From Nesterenkonia xinjiangensis (lineage in GTDB: Bacteria > Actinomycetota > Actinomycetes > Actinomycetales > Micrococcaceae), in NCBI RefSeq assembly GCF_013410745.1, contig NZ_JACCFY010000001.1, positions 3,224,001 through 3,288,000 of the forward strand: a DNA stretch of 64,000 bases, read 5' to 3'. The position numbers and the translations under genes were made by a program. Shown piece after piece: positions 45,875 through 54,510 of this stretch. Positions within the stretch are counted from its first letter, which is position 1. Each line of letters opens with the position of its first letter. The notes under the pieces are model-generated. The model had not been told where the DNA came from and ran no database searches. It saw only the letters and a list, made by a program, of their open reading frames with translations.

Positions 45875-47011
45875 GTGACCAAGGCGCTGCGCACGTTGTG
45901 GGCTGAGCCTCGACCGGCGAACCCGCCACGGCGGGTGTGGCGGGACTGGGCACTGCTCGGCGTGGCCGTCGCGGCGTCGCTGATCGAGGCCGTGCTACGG
46001 CCGGACCGAACCTGGCTGCTGGCCGCCCTGGTCGTCAGCGGCGTGGTCGCCGTTGCGGTGCTGTGGCGGCGGACCCAGCCGCTGGCTGCGGTCGCGGTCG
46101 CTTTCGGCACGCTGATCGTCTTCGATGTGGCACGGATCGTCGCGAGCGATGCGACCGGACTGGCGAGCATCGCGCTCGCGCTCGTGCTGCCCTACGCGTT
46201 GCTGCGGTGGGGGTCGGGCCGTGAGGCCGTCATCGGGCTCGGGATCATCCTGGTGTGGGTGAGTGTCACGCTTGTCGCAGTTCCGACCACGGTTCCAGAG
46301 GTGGTGGCCGGGTACGGGTTCTTCCTGTTCTCAGCTGCGCTCGGGGCCGCCATCCGCTTCCACGCGACCACTCGCATGCGTGAAATCGAGCAGGCCGAGC
46401 TCCGGCAGCGTCACGAGCTTGCTCGCGACCTGCACGACACCATCGGTCACTACATGTCGGGCATCGTCATCCAGGCCCAGGCGGGGCGGGCCTTGGCGGC
46501 CTCTGACCCCGATCGTGCGCTGGCCGTGCTCGAAACCATCGAGCAGGCAGCGACGAGGGTGCTGGCGGAGATGCGCACCATCGTCGGTGTCCTGCGTGTG
46601 GGGGCCGAGCCGGATCTCGCCCCTCAACCCGGCCTTGCTGACATTGAGCGGTTCGCCCGCGCCGCCGGCACGCCACGCATCGAGGTGGACCTGTCGGACC
46701 TGCACGACCTCCCTGCGGAGGTCAGCGTCGCGCTCTACCGGATCGCGCAGGAGGCCCTCACCAACACGATGCGCCACGCCTGCAACGTCACCCGCGTGCA
46801 CATCGATGTCGTGGGTGACGTCGACCGGGTGCGTCTGACTGTCCGTGACGACGGGGTCCCCACTCCGGCCGGGGGCGCCCGCGCGGGGTACGGACTCGTC
46901 AGCATGCGGGAGCGTGCGACCCTCCTGGGCGGCACATTTCACGCCGGCCCGACCGCCGGCGGCGGCTGGCAGGTCGAGGCGATGCTGCCCCGCGTCGGGG
47001 CCACCTCATGA
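45872..47011 (+). CDS. Membrane sensor histidine kinase (NarL/DesK-type, HisKA_3)
   Basis: A 379-residue kinase. Four to five transmembrane helices in residues 25-165 form the sensor with little extracellular loop. The HisKA_3 dimerisation domain follows, with H188 in ARDLHDTIGHYMSG as the phosphoacceptor. The HATPase_c domain has VRDDGVPTPAGGARAGYGL and GLVSMRERATLLGG. Such intramembrane sensors usually read membrane state or antibiotics; the signal here is unknown. It overlaps its response regulator by 4 bp. Confidence 0.92.
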   Translation: MVTKALRTLWAEPRPANPPRRVWRDWALLGVAVAASLIEAVLRPDRTWLLAALVVSGVVAVAVLWRRTQPLAAVAVAFGTLIVFDVARIVASDATGLASIALALVLPYALLRWGSGREAVIGLGIILVWVSVTLVAVPTTVPEVVAGYGFFLFSAALGAAIRFHATTRMREIEQAELRQRHELARDLHDTIGHYMSGIVIQAQAGRALAASDPDRALAVLETIEQAATRVLAEMRTIVGVLRVGAEPDLAPQPGLADIERFARAAGTPRIEVDLSDLHDLPAEVSVALYRIAQEALTNTMRHACNVTRVHIDVVGDVDRVRLTVRDDGVPTPAGGARAGYGLVSMRERATLLGGTFHAGPTAGGGWQVEAMLPRVGATS

Positions 47012-47655
47012 GCATCAAGGTGCTCATCGCCGATGACCAGGACATCGTGCGCACCGGCCTGACGATGCTCCTGAACGCCCAACCCGGCATCGAAGTGGTG
47101 GGTGCCGCCACCGATGGGCGCCAAGCGGTGAGTCTGGCGCGACAGCTGCGCCCGGACGTGTGCCTGTTCGACATCCGCATGCCGTGGATGGACGGCATCG
47201 AAGCCACCCGCCAGCTCGCCGGCCCTGACGTCGCCGACCCCCTGCCGATCGTGGTGATCACGACCTTCGATCTCGATGAGTACGTCCACGGGGCGTTGAA
47301 GGCCGGTGCTCGGGGCTTCCTGCTCAAGGACGCCGGACCCGCGCTCCTGGCCCAAGCGATCCACGCGGCTGCCGATGGTGACGCACTGATCGCTCCGAGC
47401 GTCACCGTCCGCCTGCTTGCGGCGTTCGCCAACTCGCCGAGCGGTCCATCCGCGCAGCCGGTCGAGCCGCTCACCGCCCGTGAGGAGCAGGTGCTCCTCG
47501 CGGTGGCTCACGGGCGAACCAACAGCGAGATCGCCGCTGAGCTCTACATCAGTCCCAGCACCGTCAAGACCCATCTGACCAGCCTGATGCGCAAGCTCGG
47601 CGCGCGCAATCGGGTCGAGCTCGCCATGTGGGCTCATGAGACCGACCGCTTCTGA
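47008..47655 (+). CDS. LuxR/NarL-family response regulator
   Basis: A 215-residue regulator. The receiver domain (1-120) has the acidic pocket IADDQD, phosphoacceptor D55 in LFDIRMPWMDG and conserved Lys in LLKDAG. A C-terminal LuxR helix-turn-helix (about 150-210) contains LTAREEQVLLAVAHGRTNSEI and STVKTHLTSLMRKLGARNR. It is the partner of the upstream kinase. Likely targets are its own promoter region or the divergent DUF6326 gene (inference). Confidence 0.93.
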   Translation: MSIKVLIADDQDIVRTGLTMLLNAQPGIEVVGAATDGRQAVSLARQLRPDVCLFDIRMPWMDGIEATRQLAGPDVADPLPIVVITTFDLDEYVHGALKAGARGFLLKDAGPALLAQAIHAAADGDALIAPSVTVRLLAAFANSPSGPSAQPVEPLTAREEQVLLAVAHGRTNSEIAAELYISPSTVKTHLTSLMRKLGARNRVELAMWAHETDRF

Positions 47656-47729
47656 GGTCGGAGCGGAGGTGCCGCAGATGCCAGCGTCTTACCTGATCCT
47701 CGCCCTGTCCCGGACGCATCGGCTACAAA

Positions 47730-47765
47730 GAAAAAACACCCCGAACCGGTGACGGTTCGGGGTGT
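47730..47765 (-). terminator. Intrinsic terminator of tRNA-His (also serves the response regulator)
   Basis: Perfect 13-bp arms (47736-47748, 47753-47765) with a GTGA/TCAC loop. On the minus strand the hairpin is followed by a run of six U, just downstream of the tRNA. It also lies 80 bp after the plus-strand regulator. Confidence 0.9.
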
Positions 47766-47792
47766 CTCCCATCTCTTGAGACAGGACATCAG

Positions 47793-47866
47793 GGTGAGCG
47801 ACGGGGCTTGAACCCGCGACCCTCGCGACCACAACGCGATGCTCTACCAGCTGAGCTACGCCCACC
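47793..47866 (-). tRNA. tRNA-His (GTG anticodon)
   Basis: Minus-strand cloverleaf: acceptor GTGGGCG/CGCTCAC, D-arm GCTC..GAGC, anticodon stem TCGCG/CGCGA with loop TTGTGGT (anticodon GTG), T-arm GCGGG TTCAAGC CCCGT. The extra G at position -1 (47866) opposite C73 is the His identity element and is encoded. The 3' CCA is not encoded. Confidence 0.97.
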
Positions 47867-48045
47867 ATGATCCGGCTCCGGGCCCCTTGGCCCTTCTCGG
47901 ATCTCTGCTCGACCGATCCGGTGTCCGGATCGCTCGAGCAGCGCGAATCAGTCTACACATATTTCCGTCCGGATGAGACATCGAGCCCGGTCGGAGCGGA
48001 GTGTGATCTCGGCCGCACCTGGGCGAGGGTGTCGTCGCGCCCGCC

Positions 48046-48681
48046 TCAGAGGGTCCGGAACACGGTTCGGCGGTAGTGCTTGAGCTCCTCGATGGAGTCT
48101 CGGATGTCACCTAGGGCACGGTGGTTGCCGGTCTTCGCCGGCGCCTCGGCGCGGGCTTCGGGGTACCAGCGGGAGGCGAGCTCCTTGATCGTGGAGACGT
48201 CGACGATCCGGTAGTGCAGGTGGTCCATGAGCTTCGGCATGCCCAGACGCAGGAACGCTTTGTCCGCATGAACCGTGTTTCCGGCCAGCGGCGCCACACC
48301 CGCCTCCGGGACCCAGGCCCGCACATAGTCCAGGACCCGGCGTTCGGCCTCTTCGAGGCTGACTCCGGAGTCCAGCTCCTCGAGCAGGCCGGAATCGGTG
48401 TGCATGCGGCGCACCACCGGAGCCATTCCCTCCAGGGCGCCCTCCGGAGGTCGGATGACGACGGACACCCCGTCGCCGAGGATGTTCAGCTCGCTGTCGG
48501 TCACCAGGGCGGCGGCTTCGATGAGGACATGCGAATCCGGGTCCAGTCCCGTCATCTCGCAGTCGATCCACACCAGGCGGCCGGACCAGTCACCGGCGCC
48601 GCTGGATCCCGAAGGTGCCGTACCCTGCCGGGTGCCCTGGGTGGTGGTGGGGGCGGTGTCGTCTGCAGTCGTCTCAGTCAC
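48046..48681 (-). CDS. orn: Oligoribonuclease
   Basis: A 211-residue DEDDh 3'-5' exonuclease that finishes degradation of di- to penta-ribonucleotides, including pGpG. Exo I is VWIDCEMTGLDPDS, exo II is in PLAGNTVHADKAFL, and exo III is HRALGDIRDSIEELKHYR. A disordered N-terminal tail of about 30 residues precedes it. The GTG start lies 6 nt after TAGAGT (48693-48688, minus strand) with no ribosome site. The gap 47867-48045 has no recognised feature. Confidence 0.95.
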   Translation of the reverse strand: MTETTADDTAPTTTQGTRQGTAPSGSSGAGDWSGRLVWIDCEMTGLDPDSHVLIEAAALVTDSELNILGDGVSVVIRPPEGALEGMAPVVRRMHTDSGLLEELDSGVSLEEAERRVLDYVRAWVPEAGVAPLAGNTVHADKAFLRLGMPKLMDHLHYRIVDVSTIKELASRWYPEARAEAPAKTGNHRALGDIRDSIEELKHYRRTVFRTL

Positions 48682-48693
48682 GGACCAACTCTA
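48679..48693 (-). promoter_or_regulatory. Putative -10 box and leaderless start of orn
   Basis: Minus strand TAGAGT (48693-48688), 6 nt, GTG (48681-48679). Confidence 0.5.
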
Positions 48694-48779
48694 TCGGCCG
48701 GGTCCCGACGCCGACACCGCAGCTTGTCCGCGGTTGGAACGGCACCCGATCCGGGCCGAGCCGGGAAAGGGGTCGGTGG

Positions 48780-48795
48780 TATCTTCGTGGGGATG
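48780..48795 (+). promoter_or_regulatory. Putative -10 box and leaderless start of the GT-C operon
   Basis: TATCTT (48780-48785), 7 nt, ATG at 48793. GTGGGG directly before the ATG is too close to act as a normal ribosome site. Confidence 0.4.
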
Positions 48796-50409
48796 ACCGA
48801 CGTGGCCGGCGCCGAGAACTCCGCCTCTGCCCAGCGCAGACCCGGCGGGGCCCTCAGCGACACCGTCACGCAGGGTGCGCGCCGGCTGGCCTCGCTCGGG
48901 CACACCACGCACCGCCCGGCGAGCCCTCTCGGTCCGATCGTCGAAGGTCTGGTGGGCTCCCTGTTGGTGCTCTTCGGCTCCCTAGGCGTGGGGTGGCTGG
49001 TCAGCACCTCGCCGATCGCCCGCCTGTCGTGGATCATCCCGCTGCGCACCGAGTCTCTCGGGGTGATCATCTGCACGGTGGCCCTCACGTTGGGCTGCTG
49101 GGTGATGTTCCGTGCCTGGCTCCGGCTGGGACGGGCCCTGGACGGGTTCGGGCCCAAGACGCTGCGCACGGTCAACCTGGCGGTGGTGCTGTGGTCACTG
49201 CCGCAGCTCGTCACTCTTCCGATCTTCTCCCGCGACGTCTTCGCCTACCTGGGCCAGGGACGGCTGGTGCTGGCCGGTGAAGACCCCTACACCACCGGAG
49301 TCTCGAGCCTGGACAACTGGTTCCACCTGGGCACCGACATCCTCTGGGCAGAGTCCGAGACCCCCTACGGTCCGCTGTTCCTCTGGATCGAGGCCGTCGT
49401 GATGAGGCTGACCGGGGAGAGCCCGGACCTGGCGATCCTGCTCTTCCGGCTCGCCTGCGTGGCCGGCGTCGTGCTGATCATGGTCTACGTGCCGAAGCTG
49501 GCGGCGCTGCACGGCGTGGACGGAGCGCGCGCCCAGTGGATCACGGTGGCCAATCCGCTGCTGATCATCAGCTTCATCTCCTCGGCCCACAATGATGCCC
49601 TGATGGTGGGCTTCGCCCTGGCCGGGGTCCATGCCGCGGCACGTGGCCACGGAGTGCTGGCCACGTTGCTGGTGGTCGTCTCCATCGGGATGAAGCCCAT
49701 CTCGATGGTCCTGCTGCCGTTCATCGCGCTGCTCTGGGCCGGCCCGGCGGCGAGCTGGAGCCGTCGTTTCCTGTACTGGACCTGGACCGCGGGGATCGCC
49801 GCAGTCGTCCTGATCGCCGTGGGGGTCGTCCAGGGCTACGGATTCGGCTGGCTGGCGGTGATGGCCGGCACCGGCACCGGCAGCGTCTTCTGGTCCCCGC
49901 TGGGCATCGCCGACGGCATGGTCACCACCGTGCTGAACTCCCTGGGGATCCCCAGCTACTGGACCCTGGACACGCTGAAGCTCATCGGCCGACTGCTCTC
50001 GGTGATCATCGTGCTGGCACTCATGTTCCGCGGCGACCCCCGGCATGTCGTGCAGCGGATGACCTGGGCGTTCACCGCACTGGTGGTGCTCTCTCCGATC
50101 ATCCAACCGTGGTACCTGCTGTGGCTGCTCCCGCTGTTCGCGGTCACCGGCATCCGGAAGGACTGGCAGTTCAAATGGGTCGTCTTCACGGTCGGCTTCT
50201 TCCTGGCATTCGGCGCCTCGGACCAGCTCTCCATCTGGCAGTTCCTGGACATGGATCAGCAGATGGTCGTCCTCTCCCTGGCCATCTCCTGGGCCTGCAT
50301 GCTCTGGCTGGGCCTGTTCGACCGGGGGACACGGTGGATCGTCTACGAGGGATGGAACCTGCCTGCGGTGCGGCTCGAACTGCCGCGTCGGAGGAGAGAG
50401 AGTGCGTGA
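48793..50409 (+). CDS. mptB: MptB-type polyprenol-phosphomannose-dependent alpha-1,6-mannosyltransferase
   Basis: A 538-residue GT-C membrane glycosyltransferase with about 12-13 helices. The first external loop contains IFSRDVFAYLGQGRLV with an Asp expected for catalysis, and the next has SETPYGPLFLWIE. HNDALMVGFALAG and VLSPIIQPWYLLW are further family segments. In actinobacteria MptA/MptB extend the alpha-1,6-mannan backbone of lipomannan using polyprenyl-phosphate-mannose. It overlaps the next, homologous gene by 8 bp. Confidence 0.85.
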   Translation: MTDVAGAENSASAQRRPGGALSDTVTQGARRLASLGHTTHRPASPLGPIVEGLVGSLLVLFGSLGVGWLVSTSPIARLSWIIPLRTESLGVIICTVALTLGCWVMFRAWLRLGRALDGFGPKTLRTVNLAVVLWSLPQLVTLPIFSRDVFAYLGQGRLVLAGEDPYTTGVSSLDNWFHLGTDILWAESETPYGPLFLWIEAVVMRLTGESPDLAILLFRLACVAGVVLIMVYVPKLAALHGVDGARAQWITVANPLLIISFISSAHNDALMVGFALAGVHAAARGHGVLATLLVVVSIGMKPISMVLLPFIALLWAGPAASWSRRFLYWTWTAGIAAVVLIAVGVVQGYGFGWLAVMAGTGTGSVFWSPLGIADGMVTTVLNSLGIPSYWTLDTLKLIGRLLSVIIVLALMFRGDPRHVVQRMTWAFTALVVLSPIIQPWYLLWLLPLFAVTGIRKDWQFKWVVFTVGFFLAFGASDQLSIWQFLDMDQQMVVLSLAISWACMLWLGLFDRGTRWIVYEGWNLPAVRLELPRRRRESA

Positions 50410-52117
50410 CACCCTGATCTCGCGCGCCGCCCTCCGGACACGTGATGTGCTCGGTTCCTTCCCCGGCACCGCGTGGCTGATCGGTGGTGAGGAGGCCGCC
50501 GCCTCGCACACCCTGCGCCAAGGGCTGCTGGCCTCCCTGATGATCATGGTCGGCTCGTGGGGGGTGGGCTGGCTGGCGATGACTCCCTCCTCGGTGCTGG
50601 CCGTCCACCCGCTCCTGCTGCCGCTGCGCACCACCACCGCAGGTGTCATCACCTGCGCGGTGCTGCTGAGTCTGGGGGCGATGCTGCTGGTGCGTTCCTG
50701 GCTGCGGCTCTCCCAGCGCGTCGGTGGCTGGCACGAGGGCGCGACGTCGACCATCCGCCGCGCGGTGCTCATGTGGGGCGCACCGCTGCTGTTCACCGTG
50801 CCGATATTCTCCCGGGACGTCTATTCCTATCTGGCCCAGGGTCGGGTGCTCCACGCCGGGCTGAACCCCTATGAATCCGGTGTCTCGGAGCTGCCCGGAT
50901 GGTTCATGGAGGGCGCCGACGGGCTGTGGGCGGAATCGCCCTCACCCTATGGGCCGCTGTTCCTGCTGGTGGCCCAGCTGATCTGGTTCCTCTCTGGCGG
51001 CGTCCCGGAGGTCTCCGTGATGCTCTTTCGGCTGCTCAGCGTCGCAGGGGTGGCGATGATGCTGCTGGTGGTGCCGCGCCTGGCTCGAGCCTTCGGCTCC
51101 CAGCCGGCATGGGCGTTGTGGCTGTGCGTGCTGAACCCGCTGAGTCTGCTGGTCTTCCTGCCGGCGGCCCATAACGACGCCCTGATGATCGGGCTGCTGC
51201 TGCTGGGCATGTGGTGCGCACTGCGTCGACGGCGGCTCGGCGCGGTGCTGCTGATCACCGCCGCGGTGGCGGTCAAACCCATCGCGATCACGGTGCTGCC
51301 CTTCGCCGTGCTGCTCACCCTGAAGAACCCCACACGCATCGTGGGCGACTACCGGGCCCGACTGCGGGAGTGGGTCCTCGCCGGGCTGCTCGCTGCCGGC
51401 CTGCTCGTGGGGGCGGGGGTGCTGCTCGGCGTCGGGCTGGGATGGATCACCGCGGCGCTGGGCGCCGGATCCGCCATCGCCCCGGTCGCACCGGTCGGGC
51501 TGCTGGGCACCGGGTTGGGCCTGGTGGCGGCCGTGGCCTGGGGCGCGGACCCGCAGCAGACCGCCTCCTGGATCTACACCGGCGCGCGTGTCGTCTCCGC
51601 TGCGGTGCTGGCCTGGATCCTGCTGCGCCGCCGCCTCGGCAACCCGGTGCTGTGGGCCGGCGTGGGGCTGATCGTGGTGGTGCTAAGCTCCACGGTCGTC
51701 CAGCCCTGGTACCTGCTGTGGATCCTGCCGCTGTTCGCCGTGGTGCATGTCCACCGCGGCCGTGCGTTGGTGCTGGTGAGCCTGCTGATCACGGTGCTGG
51801 TGCTGATCTCCCTGGTCGGCCAGCTCTCCGTGGCCCAATGGATCGACACCACTGTGGTGCAGACGGTCGCGGCCGGCGTCGCGACGGTCTACCTCGTCTA
51901 CCTGCTGGTCTTCGACCCGAACACCACCGAGCTGTTCGACATGCGGCGCCCCTCACAGATCTGGAATGCCGCCGTCGGGTGGACCGGCCTGGGACAATTG
52001 ACCCGATCCCCGGCCCCCGTGCCCGCGGAACCCCGGCTCGAGGGCTCCGAGAGATCCTCCCGCCCTGACCTGCCCGCTCCTGCGGACGCCCCGGACCGAC
52101 CTGAAGGAGCCCGGTGA
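50402..52117 (+). CDS. Second MptB-type GT-C mannosyltransferase
   Basis: A 571-residue paralogue of the preceding protein with the same signatures: IFSRDVYSYLAQGRVLHAG, SPSPYGPLFLLVAQ, AAHNDALMIGLLLLG and VVQPWYLLWILPLF. It has about 12 helices and a Pro-rich cytoplasmic C-tail of about 60 residues. The GTG start lies within the end of the upstream gene, and its own end overlaps the third gene by 4 bp. Tandem paralogues suggest successive or alternative steps in backbone elongation (MptA versus MptB roles); which is which cannot be told here. Confidence 0.85.
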   Translation: MRDTLISRAALRTRDVLGSFPGTAWLIGGEEAAASHTLRQGLLASLMIMVGSWGVGWLAMTPSSVLAVHPLLLPLRTTTAGVITCAVLLSLGAMLLVRSWLRLSQRVGGWHEGATSTIRRAVLMWGAPLLFTVPIFSRDVYSYLAQGRVLHAGLNPYESGVSELPGWFMEGADGLWAESPSPYGPLFLLVAQLIWFLSGGVPEVSVMLFRLLSVAGVAMMLLVVPRLARAFGSQPAWALWLCVLNPLSLLVFLPAAHNDALMIGLLLLGMWCALRRRRLGAVLLITAAVAVKPIAITVLPFAVLLTLKNPTRIVGDYRARLREWVLAGLLAAGLLVGAGVLLGVGLGWITAALGAGSAIAPVAPVGLLGTGLGLVAAVAWGADPQQTASWIYTGARVVSAAVLAWILLRRRLGNPVLWAGVGLIVVVLSSTVVQPWYLLWILPLFAVVHVHRGRALVLVSLLITVLVLISLVGQLSVAQWIDTTVVQTVAAGVATVYLVYLLVFDPNTTELFDMRRPSQIWNAAVGWTGLGQLTRSPAPVPAEPRLEGSERSSRPDLPAPADAPDRPEGAR

Positions 52118-53460
52118 CCAGCACCGCCGAGATTCGCCCCACGCCTCGTACCTCTCGGCTGCTCTGGATCCTGCTGGCCGCCACCTGCCTGGGCGCGGTC
52201 CTCTCGGTGCTGGCTGTGCAGTGGTGCCGGATCAACGGATGGACCGACCCGGGCCAGCACGTGCACATGTGCTACTCGGACTTCGCGCTGCTGTTCACCG
52301 AACGGGGTCTGGCCGCCGGGCACTTCCCGTTCCTCGGGGACGCCCCGCAGGGCCAGGCCATGGAGTATCCGGTGCTCATCGGCGTCGTCGCGGGCGTGCT
52401 GTCCTGGCTGGTCCCGGGCACCGGCGAGGGGCCCGAGCGTGTCCTGGCCTTCTACGATCTCAACCATGCTCTGGTAGTGCTCTGCTGGCTGGGCACCGTG
52501 CTGGCCACGGCCTACTCGGCGGGGCGTCGTCGTTCGGACGCGATACTTGTGGCCCTGGCCCCGGGCATCGTCCTGACCCTCTCGGTGAACTGGGACATGT
52601 GGGCGGTCTTCCTCGGCGCGCTGGCACTTCTGCTCTGGGGTCGAGGCCGACCCGGCTGGGCCGGCGTGCTCATCGGTCTCGGGGCAGCGATGAAGCTCTA
52701 CCCGTTGTTCTTCTTCGGCGCAGTGCTGGTGCTGTGCGTGCGCTCGGGGCGCCTACGCTCCGCGGTGACCACCCTGTCAGCAGCTGCGGCGACGTGGCTG
52801 GCGGTCAACCTGCCGTTCATGGTCGCCGCATTTGACCAGTGGGCACTGTTCTATCGGTTCTCCTCCGAGCGCGAGGTCAGCTTCTCCTCGATGTGGCTGG
52901 CCTTCGGCTGGCTCGGGCTCGACGGCGAAGGCTTCTCGCTCCTCTCCAACGGGCTGTTCCTGCTGTGCTGCATGGGAGTGGCCTACCTGGCCTGGGCGGC
53001 TCCCACACGGCCTCGGATGGCCCAGCTGTGCTTCCTGATCGTGGCCAGCTTCATTCTGCTGGGCAAGGTCTACTCGCCACAGTTCGTCATGTGGCTGATC
53101 CCGCTGGTGGTGCTGGCGCGGCCCCAGGTGCGGGGCTTCGTGGTGTGGCAGGCCGCCGAGGTGTTCCACTGGGCGGCGGTGTGGCTGATGAGCGCCAAGA
53201 TCACCTCCGGCGGGGAGTTCGGCGCCGGGCATCACCTCATCGAGGCCGCCTACGGGCTGGGCATCGTGCTGCACATGGCCACCGTGATCTACCTGATGGT
53301 GCAGGTGGTCCGGGAGATCCTGCATCCGGAGCGTGACGTGGTGCGGCAGGGTGCGCCCGACGACGCCTACGACCCTCTTGCCGGAGTGCTCGCCGGCCAT
53401 GGTGACGCCTTCGCCCTCCCCGGGCTGGGCCGCCCGGCCGACCTGCGGCTGCGCTGGTAG
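52114..53460 (+). CDS. GT87-family GT-C glycosyltransferase (DUF2029)
   Basis: A 448-residue polytopic membrane protein. Its first periplasmic loop carries MCYSDFALLFTERGLAAG, with the Asp expected as GT-C catalytic residue, and then MEYPVLIG. The middle includes LVALAPGIVLTLSVNWDMW and the C-terminal part KVYSPQFVMWLIPLVVLARP, typical of GT87 (PimE-like) enzymes. Overlapping with two MptB-type genes, it probably adds mannose to the same lipoglycan. A 9-bp-stem hairpin follows. Confidence 0.82.
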   Translation: MTSTAEIRPTPRTSRLLWILLAATCLGAVLSVLAVQWCRINGWTDPGQHVHMCYSDFALLFTERGLAAGHFPFLGDAPQGQAMEYPVLIGVVAGVLSWLVPGTGEGPERVLAFYDLNHALVVLCWLGTVLATAYSAGRRRSDAILVALAPGIVLTLSVNWDMWAVFLGALALLLWGRGRPGWAGVLIGLGAAMKLYPLFFFGAVLVLCVRSGRLRSAVTTLSAAAATWLAVNLPFMVAAFDQWALFYRFSSEREVSFSSMWLAFGWLGLDGEGFSLLSNGLFLLCCMGVAYLAWAAPTRPRMAQLCFLIVASFILLGKVYSPQFVMWLIPLVVLARPQVRGFVVWQAAEVFHWAAVWLMSAKITSGGEFGAGHHLIEAAYGLGIVLHMATVIYLMVQVVREILHPERDVVRQGAPDDAYDPLAGVLAGHGDAFALPGLGRPADLRLRW

Positions 53461-53480
53461 GCCTGCTCGGCCACGTGCTG

Positions 53481-53513
53481 CCCGCAGCCGCCGACGGTGC
53501 TCGGGGCTGCGGG
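53481..53513 (+). terminator. Terminator of the GT-C operon
   Basis: CCCGCAGCC/GGCTGCGGG perfect 9-bp stem, 15-nt loop, 20 bp after the stop of the third glycosyltransferase. Confidence 0.6.
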
Positions 53514-53578
53514 ACTTCTGCCTCCGCCGTCGAGCACGTACGCTCCGGAGAAGTGGAGGACGTGGGGAATGGAGAGAC

Positions 53579-54454
53579 ATGTGTGGACGCTATGTGATGG
53601 CACTGCGCGCCGGTGACCTGATCGATGCACTCGAGGCCTGCGGGATCGATGACGTCGCCCTGGCCGGCCCGGCCACCGGCGTCGATGCGTCGCCGGCGGG
53701 TCCGGAGCAGTCGTGGCGTGTCTCCTGGAACGTCGCGCCCACCTCCACTGTGCCGATCCTTGTGGAGCGATATGAGGAGGGTGCGGACGAGGCCGGGACG
53801 CACGCGGGGCGACAGCGGGAGATCCACCCGGCCCGGTGGGGCCTGCTCCCGCGGTGGGCGGAGACCGCCGCGTTCAGCTCGAAGACCTTCAACGCCCGCT
53901 CCGAGACGGTGGTCTCCAAACCCAGCTTCCGCTCTGCGGTGCGCCGCCGTCGGTGCGTGGTGCCCGTCCAGGGATACTACGAGTGGAAGGTGTCCCAGGA
54001 GCCGCAGACCGGCAAGACCGTCCGTGTCCCGCACCTCGTCCGAGACCGTGAACGGCCGCTGATCCTCTTCGCCGGTCTCTACGAATGGTGGAAGGACCCC
54101 GAGCGCGAGGCTCAGGGGCGGGACGCCTGGGTGCTCTCCACCACGATCCTCACCGGCCCGTCACCCGATGTCGGCGAGGACGGCGCAGGCCCGGCCCACG
54201 GTGACCGTCCGGTGCTCACCGAGCTGGCCCAGCTGCACGATCGTCTGCCGCTGGCCATGAGCGCCGACGAGGCGGCCGACTGGATCGCTCCGGGGGAGCG
54301 GAGCCGGGAGGACACGGAGGCGGATGTGGAGCGGCTGCGGCTCGGGGCTGTGGAAGTCGCTCGCGGGTGGACGCTGCATGAGGTGGACCGTGCGGTGGGC
54401 AATGTCCGCAATGACTCTCCTGAGCTGATCCGGCCCCCTGACGTCATGTTCTGA
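53579..54454 (+). CDS. SRAP-domain DNA-protein crosslink protein (YedK/HMCES family)
   Basis: A 291-residue SOS-response-associated peptidase family protein. Cys2 (MCGRYVM), exposed after removal of Met1, forms a thiazolidine crosslink with abasic sites in single-stranded DNA. The other active-site residues are the Asn in TFNARSET, the Glu in GYYEWK and the His in LHDRLPLAM. The start is fixed by the obligatory MCGR and GGAGAG just upstream. No LexA-type operator was recognised. It is longer than E. coli YedK (about 220) because of a Glu-rich insert near residues 65-80 and a longer central/C-terminal part. Confidence 0.93.
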   Translation: MCGRYVMALRAGDLIDALEACGIDDVALAGPATGVDASPAGPEQSWRVSWNVAPTSTVPILVERYEEGADEAGTHAGRQREIHPARWGLLPRWAETAAFSSKTFNARSETVVSKPSFRSAVRRRRCVVPVQGYYEWKVSQEPQTGKTVRVPHLVRDRERPLILFAGLYEWWKDPEREAQGRDAWVLSTTILTGPSPDVGEDGAGPAHGDRPVLTELAQLHDRLPLAMSADEAADWIAPGERSREDTEADVERLRLGAVEVARGWTLHEVDRAVGNVRNDSPELIRPPDVMF

Positions 54455-54455
54455 G

Positions 54456-54479
54456 CCCCCGCTGGGCGAGGCCCGGGGG
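54456..54479 (+). terminator. Possible terminator after the SRAP gene
   Basis: CCCCCG/CGGGGG arms with inner pairing, starting 2 bp after the stop and before the -10 box of the next gene. Confidence 0.45.
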
Positions 54480-54495
54480 AGTGCCACCCATGACC

Positions 54496-54510
54496 TAGGA
54501 TCGTACGGTG
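54496..54510 (+). promoter_or_regulatory. Putative -10 box and leaderless start of the AEC transporter gene
   Basis: TAGGAT (54496-54501), 6 nt, GTG at 54508. Confidence 0.55.
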
